Assembly (NCBI RefSeq): GCF_009718825.1
Contig: NZ_WNHB01000020.1
Location: 1-62,629, forward strand
Length of the DNA: 62,629 nucleotides
Reading direction: 5' to 3'
Origin: Terrilactibacillus tamarindi
GTDB lineage: Bacteria > Bacillota > Bacilli > Bacillales > Sporolactobacillaceae
The notes beneath the pieces were generated by a model that had not been told where the DNA came from, made no database searches, and worked only from the letters and a program-made list of their open reading frames with translations. How positions within the stretch are numbered: the stretch's first letter is position 1; every line of letters starts with the position of its first letter. Of the stretch, positions 53,745-62,629 are shown one piece after another. The translations under genes were made by a program, and so were the position numbers.

Positions 53745-54848
53745 TTACAGTGCCTGTTCTAACAGCTTCGGTTTTGCAAAAATCATTCGGCCTGCAGAGG
53801 TTTGTAAAACACTTGTAATGATAACATCGATGGTTTTTCCAATGTAACGCCGACCTTCTTCAACAACAATCATCGTTCCATCATCAAGATAACCAACACC
53901 TTGATTTTGCTCTTTACCATCTTTTATAACCTGTACATTTAATTCTTCTCCAGGTAATACAACCGGTTTAACAGCGTTGGCCAAATCATTAATATTAAGA
54001 ACTGTCACTCCTTGTAATTCACAAACCTTATTTAAGTTAAAATCATTCGTTACGACGATACCCGAAACAAGTTGAGCGAGTTTTACAAGTTTACTATCCA
54101 CTTCTGAAACTTCTTCAAAATCACCCTCATAAATTTCTACCTTGATTTTGAGTTCTTTTTGAATTTTATTTAGAATATCAAGACCCCTACGACCACGGTT
54201 TCGTTTTAATGCATCCGATGAATCTGCAATATGCTGCAATTCTTCTAAAACAAAGCGCGGGATAACGAGAACTCCTTCAAGAAAACCTGTTTGGCATATA
54301 TCAGCAATCCTACCATCAATAATAACACTTGTATCTAATATTTTAAAAATTTTCCCGGAAGGCGCTGTCATTTCGTCACCATCATACTCTTTCCTACGAT
54401 CTTTACTCTTAGTTATATGAAAAAGATTGATAAGTTCATCACGCTTTTTGAAACCCACTTGAAAAAAGAAATAAGACAGAAACAAGTAAATAAAAATGGG
54501 AAGTACGGTACTAATCCCGACAATGTTTAATCTTTCTAATGGGATTTGAATTAAAAAAGCAATGACTAAACCAAAAACAAGCCCGATCGTTCCAAACAAT
54601 ACATCTGTGACGGGAGCTTTAATAATCTTTTCCTCAAAAGCTTTAATTAAGCCTACTAATGAATCAACAAACCAATATGTGAGCAAGAAAAAGATAATAG
54701 CACCTATAACCATTCCTGTATAGGGTGTATATAACCACGATGGTATGCTTTGGCCAAAATTTAACAATGTAATAACTCTAGGAATATAAACAAATCCAAG
54801 TGTTCCACCTAACAATATGCATAACAATTGAATCATACGTTTCATCAT
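53745..54848 (-). CDS. PIN/TRAM-domain membrane protein YacL
   Basis: 367 aa. Four membrane helices (about residues 1-140), then a PIN-like nuclease domain starting [12 protein letters not shown] (Asp ligands), LEELQHIAD and VVTNDFNL, then a TRAM-like RNA-binding domain ([29 protein letters not shown]). Predicted membrane-tethered RNase; substrate unknown. ATG at 54848 chosen: GGAGGTG lies 7 bases upstream. TATAAT lies upstream of a weak -35. 94 bases after disA. Confidence 0.9.
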   Translation of the reverse strand: MMKRMIQLLCILLGGTLGFVYIPRVITLLNFGQSIPSWLYTPYTGMVIGAIIFFLLTYWFVDSLVGLIKAFEEKIIKAPVTDVLFGTIGLVFGLVIAFLIQIPLERLNIVGISTVLPIFIYLFLSYFFFQVGFKKRDELINLFHITKSKDRRKEYDGDEMTAPSGKIFKILDTSVIIDGRIADICQTGFLEGVLVIPRFVLEELQHIADSSDALKRNRGRRGLDILNKIQKELKIKVEIYEGDFEEVSEVDSKLVKLAQLVSGIVVTNDFNLNKVCELQGVTVLNINDLANAVKPVVLPGEELNVQVIKDGKEQNQGVGYLDDGTMIVVEEGRRYIGKTIDVIITSVLQTSAGRMIFAKPKLLEQAL

Positions 54849-54948
54849 TCCCAATCACCTCCTCCTACCATTATAGACAGATTTACAAGATTCAAACGGT
54901 TCATGAAAAATATTAATAATATGATATAATAGCCGATCACCATGCCAG

Positions 54949-56019
54949 TTAAATGACACGGTCAATAAATAATTGTTGTTGAATCCGTTCGAAACCTTCT
55001 TTAATTTTCTTTGCTCGTTTTTCCCCAACACCTGCCACTTTGTCTAAGTCTTTGATTCCCGCTCGTACAAGATGGTTCATATGACCAAACGTTTGGACAA
55101 GGTTATCAATGATTGTTTGCGGCAACCGAGGTATCCGATTCAACATCCGATACCCGCGCGGATATAGAATATCCTCATATTGATCTTCTCTAGAAGAGTA
55201 CCCTAATAATTTGATAATGACTTGATCTTTCAATAAATCCTCTGTCGACAATTTTGTTAATTGCTCCAGGACAAGTTGTGCATTTGTAGATTCATCCAGC
55301 ATGTAATCTCTTATAAGCAAAAGAGCTTCTTCTTCGACATTCATGATAAGTTCAGTCATTTGCATTCGTATCAGTCTACCTTCGGTGCCAAGTTCATTAA
55401 TATAATTATTTATCTCCTCCTTTATTCGTAATACTCTTCCTATACGATGAATGACGAGGGTAAGTTCCTGAATCGTAACAAGTTCTTCAAATTCTAAAGC
55501 ACCCAAATTAACTAATCCCTTATCTAGAGCCGCGCGATATTTTTCTAGTGTCTGCATAGCCTGGTTTGCTTTCGTTAAAATAACGCCGATATCCTGCAGA
55601 GCATACCGCAGGTGACCCTTATAGAGGGTAATAATGCTTCGTCTTTGTGAAATCGAAACAACCAAATTGCCTGTTTGTTTAGCCACACGTTCAGCCGTTC
55701 GATGTCGAATGCCTGTTTCAACCGAGGGAATCCCATAATCAGGGACTAATTGTGTGTTTGCAAACAAAATGGTTTTACAATCTTCACTAAGTATGATTGC
55801 TCCGTCCATCTTCGCAAGTTCATAAAGAGCAGCCGGAAGTAGAGGACAATTGATTGTAAATCCTCCTTCGACAAGATGCTGCATCTTCTCGTCAAAGCCA
55901 ATCACAATGAGCCCACCCGTCCCAGCCCTTAGTACATTGTCAATACCATCGCGAAGTAATGTCCCAGGAGCTATCAACTTAAGTATCTGATTGATAGAAT
56001 GCTGTTGGGTTGAATTCAT
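54949..56019 (-). CDS. disA: diadenylate cyclase DisA (DNA integrity scanning)
   Basis: 356 aa. Makes c-di-AMP from 2 ATP and scans DNA for damage during sporulation. DAC domain with MDGA (about residues 71-74) and GIRHRTAE (RHR about 105-107), a helical linker and C-terminal HhH domains ([20 protein letters not shown]). It overlaps radA by 41 bases; RadA inhibits DisA in B. subtilis. Confidence 0.97.
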   Translation of the reverse strand: MNSTQQHSINQILKLIAPGTLLRDGIDNVLRAGTGGLIVIGFDEKMQHLVEGGFTINCPLLPAALYELAKMDGAIILSEDCKTILFANTQLVPDYGIPSVETGIRHRTAERVAKQTGNLVVSISQRRSIITLYKGHLRYALQDIGVILTKANQAMQTLEKYRAALDKGLVNLGALEFEELVTIQELTLVIHRIGRVLRIKEEINNYINELGTEGRLIRMQMTELIMNVEEEALLLIRDYMLDESTNAQLVLEQLTKLSTEDLLKDQVIIKLLGYSSREDQYEDILYPRGYRMLNRIPRLPQTIIDNLVQTFGHMNHLVRAGIKDLDKVAGVGEKRAKKIKEGFERIQQQLFIDRVI

Positions 56020-57388
56020 TTGGTGCGCCTCCTAATGCATAATCCATCGCTTCCTTTACCGTAGACACGCCTATGACTTCCATATCCTTAGGTATCGTCC
56101 ATCCACCTAAGTTTTTCTCAGGAATAAAAGCTCTTCCGAACCCTAATTTATAGGCTTCATTGACGCGTTGTTCAATTCTGGACACCCGCCTTACTTCTCC
56201 TGTTAAGCCAACTTCACCTAAGAACACATCGGAAATTTGGGTGATTTGATCCTTAAAACTAGAGGCTATACTGATCGCTACGGCTAAATCTGTTGCAGGT
56301 TCATCTAATTTTATACCACCTGCTACATTAACATAAGCATCCTGATTTTGAAGTAAAAGTCCCACACGTTTTTCCAATACGGCCATTAATAAAGATATAC
56401 GGTGATGATCAATACCCGTCGCCATTCTTCTCGGATTTCCAAAACTTGTTGGAGAAATAAGAGCTTGAATTTCGACAAGAACAGGTCTTGTACCTTCCAT
56501 GGCTGAAACGACAGCTGATCCAGCCACTCCTTTCGTTCGCTCTTGTAAAAAGACTTCTGATGGATTAGACACTTCGACAAGTCCCGCTTCCTTCATTTCA
56601 AACACACCCATTTCATTCGTAGAACCAAAGCGATTTTTAACCGCCCTAAGAATACGAAATGTATGATGTCTTTCCCCCTCGAAGTACAATACCGAGTCTA
56701 CCATATGTTCGAGCATTCTAGGACCAGCGATGGCACCGTCTTTCGTAACATGACCAACAATGAAAGTTGCTATGCCTTTGGTTTTAGCCATTCGCATCAA
56801 TTGCCCTGTACAATCCCGAACTTGAGAGACACTTCCAGGTGCCGAAGTGACATCGGAATTAAAAATCGTTTGAATAGAATCAATAACTAAGATATCAGGT
56901 GATACGTCTTCGGCATGTTTCTCTATATCATGTATATCGGTTTCAGCTAATATATATAAGTTGTCCTCTGAAATATCCAAGCGATCCGCTCTCATTTTCG
57001 TTTGTCTTACCGATTCCTCACCTGAAATATAGAGAACTTTTCGTTTTTGCTTCGCCAATTGACTCGATGTTTGAAGGAGTAACGTTGATTTCCCAATTCC
57101 CGGATCACCACCGACTAGAATCAAAGAGCCAGGTACAATCCCGCCTCCAAGGACACGATTCAGTTCATTCATATCACATAATATCCTTGGTTCTTGTTCA
57201 ACTTTAATATGGGTGATGGGCATCGGTTTATTTTTTACTTTTTTTGTACTTGTCCCGCTAGACTTGTCCCTCGTGATACGCTCTTCAATTAAGGTATTCC
57301 AATTATTGCATCCTGGACACCGCCCCAGCCATTTTGGACTTTCATATCCACATTCTTGACAGAAAAAGACTGTCTTTGCTTTTGCCAT
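55979..57388 (-). CDS. radA: DNA repair protein RadA (Sms)
   Basis: 469 aa from the ATG at 57388. N-terminal zinc finger C-x2-C-x10-C-x2-C (about residues 10-27), Walker [11 protein letters not shown], the RadA-specific KNRFG motif, and a C-terminal Lon-protease-like domain. Branch-migration ATPase in recombination. The ribosome site AAAGGTG is close to repeat copy C, which ends up in its leader. Confidence 0.97.
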   Translation of the reverse strand: MAKAKTVFFCQECGYESPKWLGRCPGCNNWNTLIEERITRDKSSGTSTKKVKNKPMPITHIKVEQEPRILCDMNELNRVLGGGIVPGSLILVGGDPGIGKSTLLLQTSSQLAKQKRKVLYISGEESVRQTKMRADRLDISEDNLYILAETDIHDIEKHAEDVSPDILVIDSIQTIFNSDVTSAPGSVSQVRDCTGQLMRMAKTKGIATFIVGHVTKDGAIAGPRMLEHMVDSVLYFEGERHHTFRILRAVKNRFGSTNEMGVFEMKEAGLVEVSNPSEVFLQERTKGVAGSAVVSAMEGTRPVLVEIQALISPTSFGNPRRMATGIDHHRISLLMAVLEKRVGLLLQNQDAYVNVAGGIKLDEPATDLAVAISIASSFKDQITQISDVFLGEVGLTGEVRRVSRIEQRVNEAYKLGFGRAFIPEKNLGGWTIPKDMEVIGVSTVKEAMDYALGGAPNEFNPTAFYQSDT

Positions 57389-57404
57389 ACACATTCACCT
57401 TTCG

Positions 57405-57459
57405 TTTATCCCGCATTAATGGCTAGTATAGACCCCTGAGATTGAAGTTTTCACTTTAT
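57405..57459 (+). repeat. dispersed repeat family II, copy C (short)
   Basis: TTTATCCCGCATTAATGGC at one end and AAGTTTTCACTTTAT at the other, 55 bp; the interior hairpins are missing. It lies in the 5' leader of radA, starting next to the ribosome site. Confidence 0.72.
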
Positions 57460-57464
57460 CTGAC

Positions 57465-57493
57465 TACATAGTATCATAAAACGCATCTGTAAA
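57465..57493 (-). promoter_or_regulatory. weak candidate promoter of radA
   Basis: Minus strand: TTTACA (57488-57493), a 17-base spacer and TATGTA (57465-57470), four matches at each box. Some promoter is expected, since a strong terminator ends clpC upstream. Confidence 0.35.
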
Positions 57494-57554
57494 CCTAAAT
57501 AAATCTATTGCCTCCATAATATTCCTAAATTAAATTTTAACCCTAAGATAAAAC

Positions 57555-57596
57555 ACAAGAAGCCAATGTGTCTTTTGCGGACCATTGGCTTCTTGT
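57555..57596 (-). terminator. terminator of ctsR-mcsA-mcsB-clpC
   Basis: Perfect 14-bp stem ACAAGAAGCCAATG / CATTGGCTTCTTGT with a 14-base loop, followed on the minus strand by GTTTTATCTT. It separates clpC from radA. Confidence 0.88.
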
Positions 57597-57652
57597 TATG
57601 AGTGTATGACTTACAAAGGAACTAAACTACTTTCCTATTATTTGATTATTCT

Positions 57653-60100
57653 TTATCTGCTAACAGGAGCCTCAGTTTTATTTTGAACAATAAATTTATC
57701 GTCTTGATAGTCAATGACCACACTTGATCCTTTAGAAATATTTCCTTTTAGAAGCTCTTCCGATAGACGATCTTCTATTCTTCGTTGAAGAGCACGTCTA
57801 AGTGGTCTAGCACCATACTCTGGATCATAACCTTCATCAGCAATTTTCTCGAAAGCGGCATCGGTTAGGTCTAGAACAATGCCTTGATTAGCTAGACGTT
57901 TTTTCAATTGTTCCGAAAGAAGCAATACAATGTGTTTTAATTGATCTTTTTTAAGTTCATGGAACACAATGATCTCATCAATACGGTTAAGAAATTCAGG
58001 TCTAAAGGTACGTTTTAACTCGCCCATGACTTTATCTTTCATGTCACGATATTCTTGACCTTCTGATTCTACCGTAAATCCAAGATATTTGTTTTTCTTA
58101 AGCGTACTTGCACCAACATTTGATGTCATGATGATCGCTGTATTTCTAAAGTCAACCGTTCTTCCTTTCGAATCTGTAAGTCTTCCATCATCAAGCACTT
58201 GAAGCAAGATGTTAAAGACGTCTGGGTGAGCTTTTTCGATTTCGTCTAAAAGAATAACAGAATACGGTTTTTGTCTGACTTTTTCCGTTAATTGTCCGCC
58301 TTCTTCATGACCTACATAGCCTGGAGGTGAACCAACAAGTCGAGATGTTGTATGTTTTTCCATGTACTCAGACATATCGATGCGAATAATGGCATCTTCA
58401 TCACCAAATAGAGTCTCAGCTACAGCACGAGCAAGTTCTGTTTTACCCACACCCGTTGGACCTAAGAAGATAAATGAGCCAATTGGACGTTTTGGATCTT
58501 TTAATCCAGCTCTCGCACGTCTTACTGCCTGAGATACAGCTTTGATGGCTTCTTCCTGACCAACCACTCTTTTGTGAAGAATATCTTCCATATGGAGTAA
58601 CCGTTCACTTTCCTCTTGTTCAAGTTTCACAACGGGGATCCCCGTCCAACTTGCTACAACGAGAGCAATGTCGTCAGGAGTGACTTCTGTATTTTCTTTT
58701 CCTTGTTTTTCTTTCCATTCTTTCTTCGTTACTTCAACTTCTTCTTTTAGTTTTTGTTCTGTATCACGAAGGGAAGCGGCTTTTTCAAATTCTTGACTTT
58801 GTACAGCAGCATCCTTTTCTTTTTGCACTTCTTCAAGTTTAACTTCAAGCTCTTTTAAATTTGGTGGTGTTGTATACGAACGCAGTCTAACTTTCGATGC
58901 GGCTTCATCTATCAAGTCAATGGCTTTATCTGGCAAGAATCGATCTGAAATATAACGATCTGACAGTTGAACAGCTGCCTCAATTGCATCATCATTTATT
59001 TTGACACGGTGGTGAGCTTCATAACGATCTCTTAGACCTTTTAAAATAAGAACAGACTCTTCATTAGTCGGTTCATTCACTTTAATAGGTTGGAATCTTC
59101 TTTCCAAAGCAGCATCCTTCTCAATGTATTTACGATATTCATCAAGCGTTGTCGCACCAATACATTGTAGTTCTCCGCGAGCAAGTGATGGTTTTAGTAT
59201 ATTTGAAGCATCGATGGCGCCTTCTGCACCACCCGCACCAATCAATGTATGGAGTTCATCAATAAATAATATGATATTTCCAGCTTGCCTAATCTCATCC
59301 ATGACTTTTTTCAAGCGATCTTCAAATTCACCACGGTATTTCGTACCAGCAACCACTGTACCCATATCTAACGTCATAACTCTTTTGTCACGGAGAATTT
59401 CTGGGACTTCATTATCAATAATTTGCTGAGCAAGACCTTCTGCCACAGCCGTTTTACCAACCCCTGGTTCCCCTATCAACACTGGGTTATTTTTCGTACG
59501 GCGGCTGAGCACTTCAATCACGCGTTGAATTTCTTTACTACGTCCTATTACTGGATCTAATCCTCCATCTCGCGCTGTTGCCGTTAAATCACGTGCAAGA
59601 CTATCTAAAGTCGGAGTATTCGCATGAGATGCATTGCGCCCTTGCTGACTGCCAGAACCTGTTTCATGACTACCTAAGAGTTGCAACACTTGCTGTCTTG
59701 CTTTATTAAGACTCACACCTAAATTATTTAATACTCGAGCTGCGACACCTTCGCCTTCACGAATGAGTCCGAGCAAGATATGTTCGGTTCCAACATAGGA
59801 ATGACCAATTTTACGTGCTTCATCCATTGACAATTCAATAACCTTTTTAGCTCTTGGCGTATAATGGATCGTTTGCACGGTTTCATTTCCACGGCCTATA
59901 AGTGATTCAACTTCTTTTTGAATTTTTTCAGGACTTAAATTCAGTGCCTTTAACGCTTTTGCAGCAATACCTTCACCCTCACGGACAAGGCCAAGCAATA
60001 TATGTTCAGTTCCTACATTGTTATGTCCAAGTCTCATAGCTTCTTCCTGTGCAAGTGCAAGTACTTTCTGTGCGCGTTCCGTAAAGCGGCCAAACATCAT
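57653..60100 (-). CDS. clpC: ATP-dependent Clp protease ATPase subunit ClpC
   Basis: 815 aa Hsp100 unfoldase. Two N-terminal Clp repeats (about residues 3-140), AAA+ domain 1 with Walker A GEPGVGKT, a coiled middle domain with a UVR-like segment ([18 protein letters not shown]), AAA+ domain 2 with GPTGVGKT, and a ClpP-binding loop region. It works with ClpP and MecA, degrades competence and stress regulators, and is targeted by arginine phosphorylation. Last gene of the ctsR operon. Confidence 0.98.
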   Translation of the reverse strand: MMFGRFTERAQKVLALAQEEAMRLGHNNVGTEHILLGLVREGEGIAAKALKALNLSPEKIQKEVESLIGRGNETVQTIHYTPRAKKVIELSMDEARKIGHSYVGTEHILLGLIREGEGVAARVLNNLGVSLNKARQQVLQLLGSHETGSGSQQGRNASHANTPTLDSLARDLTATARDGGLDPVIGRSKEIQRVIEVLSRRTKNNPVLIGEPGVGKTAVAEGLAQQIIDNEVPEILRDKRVMTLDMGTVVAGTKYRGEFEDRLKKVMDEIRQAGNIILFIDELHTLIGAGGAEGAIDASNILKPSLARGELQCIGATTLDEYRKYIEKDAALERRFQPIKVNEPTNEESVLILKGLRDRYEAHHRVKINDDAIEAAVQLSDRYISDRFLPDKAIDLIDEAASKVRLRSYTTPPNLKELEVKLEEVQKEKDAAVQSQEFEKAASLRDTEQKLKEEVEVTKKEWKEKQGKENTEVTPDDIALVVASWTGIPVVKLEQEESERLLHMEDILHKRVVGQEEAIKAVSQAVRRARAGLKDPKRPIGSFIFLGPTGVGKTELARAVAETLFGDEDAIIRIDMSEYMEKHTTSRLVGSPPGYVGHEEGGQLTEKVRQKPYSVILLDEIEKAHPDVFNILLQVLDDGRLTDSKGRTVDFRNTAIIMTSNVGASTLKKNKYLGFTVESEGQEYRDMKDKVMGELKRTFRPEFLNRIDEIIVFHELKKDQLKHIVLLLSEQLKKRLANQGIVLDLTDAAFEKIADEGYDPEYGARPLRRALQRRIEDRLSEELLKGNISKGSSVVIDYQDDKFIVQNKTEAPVSR

Positions 60101-60126
60101 AATTTTTTGCCTCCTTTATTAGGTCG

Positions 60127-61197
60127 TTATTGACGTTTTTCAAGATTTAAATGTTCTCTAATGAGTGCTGCTCGTTTAACATCTCTCTCATTTGGGCCTA
60201 ATTGATCTTGGAAATAGTGTTGAAGAAAACCGGGTTGTGTAAGGACCATTAACTCATTTAACATGCGCTTCGTTACATTTTGAATAATCCCAAGACCTAC
60301 CCCTAAACGCAAATCTGAAATACATGTAGCAGCTTCCTTTGAAGGCATGATTCGTGAATAGACAAGTTTCCCATATGAACGATAAATACGGTCTTCTAAT
60401 TCTATTTTTGAATTTGCTAATAAATCCCTTCTTGCCAACTTTTCTTGCTCAATGAGCTGCATGACAACCCCTCTTAGGTCTTCAACAATATCTTGCTCAG
60501 ATTTTCCAAGAGTCATTTGATTAGAGATTTGAAATACGTTACCTAATGCTTCGCTGCCTTCACCGTAAATTCCTCTAATTACGAGACCAAATTGGTTAAT
60601 AACTTGTGCAAGCCGGTTTAACCGTTGTGTAAGAGCTAATGCAGGAAGATGAACCATCACAGAAGCTCTTAGTCCCGTACCTACATTGGTTGGACAACTT
60701 GTTAAGTAACCTCTCCCTTCATCAAACGCATAGTCAAATTTATCTTCTAACCAATCATCTACGCCATTTGCCAGCGTCATCGCTTCACCTAATTGAAATC
60801 CAGGAAAAAGACATTGTATTCTTAGATGATCTTCCTCATTAACCATAATACTGACAGATTCACTTTGGTTAATAAATACAGATGTATAACTTGGGTTTTC
60901 AGCAAGATTAGGACTAATCAGGTGCTTTTCAATTAACACTCGCTTTTCAATATTACTCAGATTGCTCATGACTACGGGTTCAAATGTTCCTAATGTACTG
61001 TAAGACGCACCCTTTAACTTTTGCTCAATTGTATCAAAAGCCGATTTCCGCTGGGACTCTGTCGCAATAATTGGAAATACGAATTCAGAAAGATTTCGTG
61101 CCAAACGTATGCGACTACTTATGACAATGTCATCGTCAGGACCATTCAATTGCATCCAAGGGCTTACGGCTCGATCAATAAATTTCTTTAATGACAT
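60127..61197 (-). CDS. mcsB: protein-arginine kinase McsB
   Basis: 356 aa ATP:guanido phosphotransferase homologue. SSRIRLARN near residue 27 and the [18 protein letters not shown] signature with the catalytic Cys near 168. It phosphorylates arginines of CtsR and other proteins to mark them for ClpCP. Activated by McsA encoded two bases upstream. Confidence 0.97.
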   Translation of the reverse strand: MSLKKFIDRAVSPWMQLNGPDDDIVISSRIRLARNLSEFVFPIIATESQRKSAFDTIEQKLKGASYSTLGTFEPVVMSNLSNIEKRVLIEKHLISPNLAENPSYTSVFINQSESVSIMVNEEDHLRIQCLFPGFQLGEAMTLANGVDDWLEDKFDYAFDEGRGYLTSCPTNVGTGLRASVMVHLPALALTQRLNRLAQVINQFGLVIRGIYGEGSEALGNVFQISNQMTLGKSEQDIVEDLRGVVMQLIEQEKLARRDLLANSKIELEDRIYRSYGKLVYSRIMPSKEAATCISDLRLGVGLGIIQNVTKRMLNELMVLTQPGFLQHYFQDQLGPNERDVKRAALIREHLNLEKRQ

Positions 61198-61199
61198 GC

Positions 61200-61712
61200 C
61201 TATTCCCCCTTTTCTAAGCCCTTGATTTTATCTCGAATTTCTGCTGCCTTCTCAAACTTCTCTTCCTCAACAAGTTTTTGTAGTTTAACTTTAAGATCCT
61301 GTACTTGTCGTTTTATATTTATATCCTTACCCATTCGATGGGGAACTTTACCTTTGTGTACGGTATTTCCTCCATGAATTTTTCTAAACACAGGGTTTAA
61401 ACGATCGTTAAAAGTATGATAGCACTCCTTGCAACCAAACTTTCCAATTTTAACAAATTCATTATAAGTTAGACCACACTTTGGACATTTTAAAGTCCGA
61501 TTGGTTTCGCGGCGCGCTTCTTCCATTGGCTGTTCAAAATTTAACAACCCCGATAAAAGCTGTTGTATCGAAAAACCACCAGACGTTGCTACCATCACTT
61601 CTTCATTATTCTGTGCACATTGATCACAAAGATGGTATTCATGTTTTGTACCATTTACAATTTTAGTAAAATGGAGTGTAGCCGGTCTAAGATGGCAGTT
61701 TTGACATTCCAT
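61200..61712 (-). CDS. mcsA: McsB activator McsA
   Basis: 170 aa. Four CxxC zinc pairs (CQNC, CDQC, CPKC, CKEC) in two zinc-binding modules, and a C-terminal UVR domain ([22 protein letters not shown]). Start ATG at 61712 with AAGGGAG upstream. Confidence 0.96.
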   Translation of the reverse strand: MECQNCHLRPATLHFTKIVNGTKHEYHLCDQCAQNNEEVMVATSGGFSIQQLLSGLLNFEQPMEEARRETNRTLKCPKCGLTYNEFVKIGKFGCKECYHTFNDRLNPVFRKIHGGNTVHKGKVPHRMGKDINIKRQVQDLKVKLQKLVEEEKFEKAAEIRDKIKGLEKGE

Positions 61713-61822
61713 CAGAAGTAAACTCCCTTCTTACAAGAATACTTTAATAGTATATGCACGGATCCCTCAAATCCTTAATATAACTTCCTTATATTACATA
61801 TATAGAGTGTATCAGTATAACG

Positions 61823-62281
61823 TTACATTTTATACTTTAGTGCTTGAAGCATAGCGATCATAATATTTGCCCGAACTTCATCCCTTAGTGGAATGCTAAG
61901 GTCAAGAACTGAGCGATCTATGGCTGATAGCATTAATTTGGCTTCTCGTTTATTAATAATTTCCTCTTCTAATAAACGAACGATAATGGCTTCTGAAATA
62001 TTTTGTGAAATTCGATATGAAGAAAGCTCAATCATCTCGTCTATCAATTCTGAACTTGTTGCAGGTTTAACTTTTATAATACGAATATACCCTCCACCAC
62101 CACGTTTACTCTCAACAATATAACCTCGTTCAATAGAAAATCTTGTTTTTAATACATAATTAATTTGGGATGGAACACATTGGAATTTTTCGGCAAGCTC
62201 ACTTCGTTTTAATTCAATTTTGTTGCTTGCATCTAAAATCTGCTTAATATAACTCTCAATAATGTCCGAAATGTTCCTCAA
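61823..62281 (-). CDS. ctsR: class III heat-shock repressor CtsR
   Basis: 152 aa. N-terminal winged helix-turn-helix with the beta-wing RGGGGYIRI, whose Arg contacts DNA and senses heat, and a C-terminal dimer/degradation domain. Start is a TTG at 62281, with GGGAGG about 9 bases upstream; no ATG is available. Represses its own operon through the operator at 62311-62327. Confidence 0.96.
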   Translation of the reverse strand: MRNISDIIESYIKQILDASNKIELKRSELAEKFQCVPSQINYVLKTRFSIERGYIVESKRGGGGYIRIIKVKPATSSELIDEMIELSSYRISQNISEAIIVRLLEEEIINKREAKLMLSAIDRSVLDLSIPLRDEVRANIMIAMLQALKYKM

Positions 62282-62310
62282 AGTGAACTATGCCTCCCAT
62301 CTTCTCTGAC

Positions 62311-62327
62311 TTTGACTATCTTTGACT
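62311..62327 (-). promoter_or_regulatory. CtsR operator
   Basis: Minus strand reads AGTCAAA-GAT-AGTCAAA, a perfect tandem heptad matching the CtsR box. It overlaps the transcription start just downstream of the -10. Confidence 0.93.
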
Positions 62328-62330
62328 TTA

Positions 62331-62358
62331 ATTATACTGATTTTTTAATAAATAGCAA
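62331..62358 (-). promoter_or_regulatory. promoter of ctsR-mcsA-mcsB-clpC
   Basis: Minus strand: TTGCTA (62353-62358), a 16-base spacer and TATAAT (62331-62336), sigma-A type, with the CtsR box just downstream. No sigma-B promoter was found upstream. The remaining 62360-62556 has no gene. Confidence 0.75.
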
Positions 62359-62556
62359 CTGAAATGGATTGTAACAAATAAAAATGGGTAATGGTTTATT
62401 TTATAAGTTTATTTTTACCGTTTTACATGAAATATAGACCTTGAACTTTGGGTAATTCATCGACAATAAAATTAATTCCTTGAATTAGAAAGTCGATTTC
62501 ACAAGAAAAATATGAAGACATATTATCCGATCCTTTGCTTCTCATTATCGATGCGA

Positions 62557-62584
62557 ATAAAATGAAACTTCAATCAGCTGGGGT
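62557..62584 (-). repeat. dispersed repeat family II, partial copy E
   Basis: On plus it reads ATAAAATGAAACTTCAATCA then GCTGGGG, matching the 3' end of copy D. Only this end is in the window; the following tandem repeat interrupts it. Confidence 0.5.
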
Positions 62585-62629
62585 GAGCCTCTTTCTGATT
62601 TATTGAGCCTCTTTCTGATTTATTGAGCC
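62585..62629 (+). repeat. 20-base tandem repeat at the window edge
   Basis: GAGCCTCTTTCTGATTTATT occurs twice exactly and a third unit starts (GAGCC) at the window end. It may extend beyond the window. No coding role is visible. Confidence 0.85.

Noticed and set aside
62585-62629. CRISPR array
   Set aside because: Only a head-to-tail 20-base unit without spacers.

Overview
This window is a low-GC, endospore-forming Bacillales chromosome segment. It carries gerD, cwlD and pdaB, the sigma-H gene, ctsR-mcsA-mcsB-clpC, and a B. subtilis-like order of the ribosomal super-operon. I cannot name the genus. Nearly everything is on the minus strand; the one plus-strand gene is pdaB. The first ~24 bases are the 5' end of a 16S rRNA gene that runs out of the window leftwards, preceded by three tandem promoters.

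Layout in plus coordinates. (1) 1-554: rrn promoter and leader region, divergent from pdaB. (2) 555-4506: sporulation and germination block pdaB, gerD, salA, cwlD, ybaK. kbaA, which lies here in B. subtilis, is absent. (3) 4673-6014: a membrane pair, CtaG-like cytochrome oxidase assembly factor plus a DUF2243 protein. (4) 6180-7963: a complete IS1595-family element with matching ends, an exact 8-bp target duplication and a GNAT acetyltransferase passenger gene, inserted in the U-tract of the rpsI terminator. (5) 8019-27484: rplM-rpsI, truA, the EcfA1A2T transporter core, and the alpha, spc and S10 ribosomal clusters with rpoA, secY, adk, map and infA. (6) 27920-40018: str cluster (tuf, fusA, rpsG, rpsL, rplGB) and rpoC/rpoB. 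(7) 40187-44699: ybxB, rplL/rplJ with an L10 leader, rplA/rplK, nusG, secE, rpmGB. (8) 45421-56019: sigH, rae1, rlmB, mrnC, cysS, cysE with a tRNA-Cys T-box, gltX, ispF, ispD, yacL, disA. (9) 55979-62281: radA, clpC, mcsB, mcsA, ctsR, with a CtsR operator over the promoter.

Together these genes make the translation and transcription machinery (ribosomal proteins, RNA polymerase core, elongation factors, NusG), protein export (SecY/SecE), ECF vitamin uptake, cysteine and glutamate tRNA charging, isoprenoid precursor synthesis, class III heat-shock proteolysis, and DNA-integrity signalling by c-di-AMP.

The core is conventional. The unusual material lies between genes. It comprises the passenger-carrying IS, two families of dispersed hairpin repeats (family I: 2 copies; family II: 4 copies plus one partial) and several structured leaders. 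Some repeats have invaded gene ends: one encodes the last six codons and stop of ispF, and another carries the sigH stop codon. A multi-helix copy sits between the cysE T-box attenuator and cysE itself. I did not find an obvious new enzymatic system; the repeats and the IS passenger are the best leads.
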